From Nostoc sp. XA010 (GTDB lineage Bacteria > Cyanobacteriota > Cyanobacteriia > Cyanobacteriales > Nostocaceae): a stretch of 64,000 nucleotides of DNA. The translations under genes were made by a program, and so were the position numbers. Shown piece by piece: positions 62,531-64,000 of this stretch. The stretch covers positions 186,001 through 250,000 of the forward strand of contig NZ_JAIVFX010000009.1 in the NCBI RefSeq assembly GCF_020829625.1. The letters run 5' to 3'. The notes beneath the pieces are model-generated. The model saw nothing but the letters and a program-made list of their open reading frames with translations, made no database searches and was not told where the DNA came from. Each line of letters starts with the position of its first letter. Position 1 is the first letter of the stretch.

Positions 62531-64000
62531 ATGTCTTCCAAAGAGGTCTTTGTCTTTCCAGTATCTTTTGCCCAACAGCGATTATGGTTCCTCGATCAGT
62601 TGATCCCTGACAATACTATTTATAATGTGCCGACAGTAATTCGCTTAACAGGTTCACTTAACTTAACGGCATTGGAGCAGACTTTTAACGAAATTGTACA
62701 TCGCCATGAAACCTTACGCACTACATTTATAGTGTTGGATGGACAACCTCTACAGGCGATTCCTGCGGAAAGCTGCGCTAACCCACCCAGCTTAACAATA
62801 CCTATTTCTGTATTAGACCTCCAGCTACTACCAGATGCTGAAAGAGAGATTGAAGTAAACAGCATTATTAACGCAGAGATAGAACATCCTTTCAATTTAT
62901 CCTCCGGGCCATTGCTGCGAGTGAAGTTGCTTGTACTTTCCAACACAGAACATATTCTATTACTGAATATGCACCACATTATCTGCGACGATTGGTCTAT
63001 TGGGGTGCTGATTCGGGAACTAGGAACGCTGTATACAGCTTTTACACAAAACCAGCCTTCCCCTTTATTAGAACTGCCTCTTCAATACGCCGACTTTGCC
63101 CATTGGCAACGTGAATGGCTACAAGGAGAAGTACTGCAAACGCAGTTAACTTATTGGCACCAGCAATTAAATACTATTTCTATGCTGCATTTGCCTACTG
63201 ACAAACCAAGACCAGCTATACAAAGCTATGAAGGAGCAACACAATTTTTTGAGTTACCAAAAAAGCTAACTGATGCATTAGAAAAGCTTTCGCAGCAAGA
63301 AGGTGTAACCTTTTTTATGATGCTGTTGGCTGCATTTAAAACTTTGCTCTACCGCTACACATATCAAGAAGATATTGCGGTAGGTTCGCCAATTGCTAAC
63401 CGTAACCGCAGCGAAATTGAGGGTCTAATTGGTTTTTTTGTCAATACTTTAGTACTATGCAGCAATTTATCTGGAAACCCAACTTTTCGAGAACTTTTAG
63501 ACAGAGTACGAGAGGTAACACTAGGAGCTTATAGCCAGCAAGATTTGCCATTTGACAAGCTAGTTGAAGAACTGCATCCAGAGCGAAACTTGAGCTATCA
63601 TCCGTTATTTCAAGTAGTGTTTAGTTTGCAGAATGCTCCAATGTCGGCACTAGAACTACCTGGATTAGTGCCTAGCTTTATGAATATTGATTTAAAAAAA
63701 ACGCGCTTTGATTTGGAACTACACTTATGGAAGTGTTCTGATGATTTTAGGAGCTTATGGGGTGCAAACTGGGAGTACTCTGAAGGACTTCGTGGAGTAA
63801 TAGTTTACAACACAGATGTGTTTGAGAAAGCTACTATTACCCGGATGCTGGATCATTTTAGAACTCTGTTGTCAAGCATTATTGTCAATCCAGAACAGTG
63901 CATTGCAAATTTACCGCTTTTAAGTGAAGCGGAGCTACATCAGGTTTTAGTGGGGTGGAATAACACTGAAACAGATTATCCTTATGATAAGTGTATCCAT
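62531..64000 (+). CDS. Second NRPS gene, condensation domain (partial at window end)
   Basis: The frame from ATG 62531 is open to the last base (490 codons). It begins with EVFVFPVSFAQQRLWFLDQL and covers a complete condensation domain, ending at the linker to a likely adenylation domain (NNTETDYPYDKCIH). It is a close relative of the condensation domain upstream, with long identical blocks. The active-site motif is HHIICDD (His148, His149, Asp153, Asp154) instead of HHxxxDG: the Gly is Asp here. The catalytic second His is present. The spacing of 8 bases to the preceding gene indicates one operon. Confidence 0.93.
   Translation, partial: MSSKEVFVFPVSFAQQRLWFLDQLIPDNTIYNVPTVIRLTGSLNLTALEQTFNEIVHRHETLRTTFIVLDGQPLQAIPAESCANPPSLTIPISVLDLQLLPDAEREIEVNSIINAEIEHPFNLSSGPLLRVKLLVLSNTEHILLLNMHHIICDDWSIGVLIRELGTLYTAFTQNQPSPLLELPLQYADFAHWQREWLQGEVLQTQLTYWHQQLNTISMLHLPTDKPRPAIQSYEGATQFFELPKKLTDALEKLSQQEGVTFFMMLLAAFKTLLYRYTYQEDIAVGSPIANRNRSEIEGLIGFFVNTLVLCSNLSGNPTFRELLDRVREVTLGAYSQQDLPFDKLVEELHPERNLSYHPLFQVVFSLQNAPMSALELPGLVPSFMNIDLKKTRFDLELHLWKCSDDFRSLWGANWEYSEGLRGVIVYNTDVFEKATITRMLDHFRTLLSSIIVNPEQCIANLPLLSEAELHQVLVGWNNTETDYPYDKCIH

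Overview
The window is a stretch of cyanobacterial chromosome, most likely from a filamentous Nostoc/Anabaena-type genome. Reasons: the HIP1 octamer GCGATCGC is scattered through genes and spacers; there are short tandem GC-rich repeats of the GGGGAGCAGGG kind and heptamer repeats typical of heterocyst-forming cyanobacteria; and the gene content is cyanobacterial (NDH-1 CO2-uptake subunits with a CO2 hydration protein, a CruP-type lycopene cyclase homologue, MAE_28990-type HEPN protein, XisH and Uma2 relics, TnpB-only elements, NRPS genes). No tRNA, rRNA or CRISPR array was seen.

Layout. 1-4.2 kb: the 3' end of a probable glycerate kinase, a ketopantoate-reductase-like/FMN-reductase pair, a TspO-like membrane protein and a MOSC protein. 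4.2-6.7 kb: an orphan antitoxin-like protein, a DUF262-HEPN gene pair (probable conflict module) and a dead xisH. 6.7-9.4 kb: acnB. 9.5-12 kb: a decayed repeat-rich strip with a broken Uma2-type gene, a small ribbon-helix-helix gene and an intact TnpB. 12-15.6 kb: a histidine kinase and a response regulator fused to a degenerate glutaredoxin-like and a thioredoxin-reductase-like domain. 15.6-16.8 kb: mostly non-coding, with a GAF-domain relic. 16.8-23 kb: a CO2-uptake cluster on the minus strand, ndhF - Tat-exported beta-carbonic anhydrase - ndhD - CO2 hydration protein. 23.4-29.2 kb (plus strand): a GT-C membrane glycosyltransferase, a frameshifted predicted effector-like gene, cruP and two tandem paralogous membrane proteins. 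29.4-32.7 kb: a very large multi-domain sensor/regulator and a receiver-only protein. 32.9-35.7 kb: ferredoxin with NIL domain, DUF3616 and CHAD proteins. 35.7-37.1 kb: a second TnpB element next to the last two domains (V and VI) of a group II intron. 37.8-45 kb: a B12-binding radical SAM protein, a 42-bp tandem repeat, DUF2891, then the sugar-phosphate genes gap, pyk and tal. 45-57.9 kb: mixed small genes (Arg-rich secreted protein, rhodanese, acyltransferase, glycosyltransferase, DUF547, DUF4383, esterase, SDR, HAD phosphatase, SprT-like protease) and glgX. 58.4 kb to the end: an NRPS operon, a complete C-A-PCP-TE protein followed by a second condensation-domain protein that runs off the window.

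How the genes work together. The NDH-1 subunits, the CO2 hydration protein and the lumenal carbonic anhydrase plausibly form one CO2-uptake unit. gap, pyk, tal, acnB and glgX belong to central carbon metabolism and glycogen use. The two signalling blocks (12-15.3 kb and 29.4-32.7 kb) are phosphorelay systems with unusual fusions. Between these islands lie small non-autonomous repeats, three of which show clear inverted ends, and gene relics (xisH, Uma2, GAF, group II intron), indicating an actively rearranged accessory background. The most unusual items are the redox-fold fusion regulator lacking its expected cysteines, the carbonic anhydrase inside the ndhF/ndhD cluster, the intron remnant beside a TnpB element, the 42-bp repeat that is open on both strands, and the NRPS pair with an internal thioesterase.
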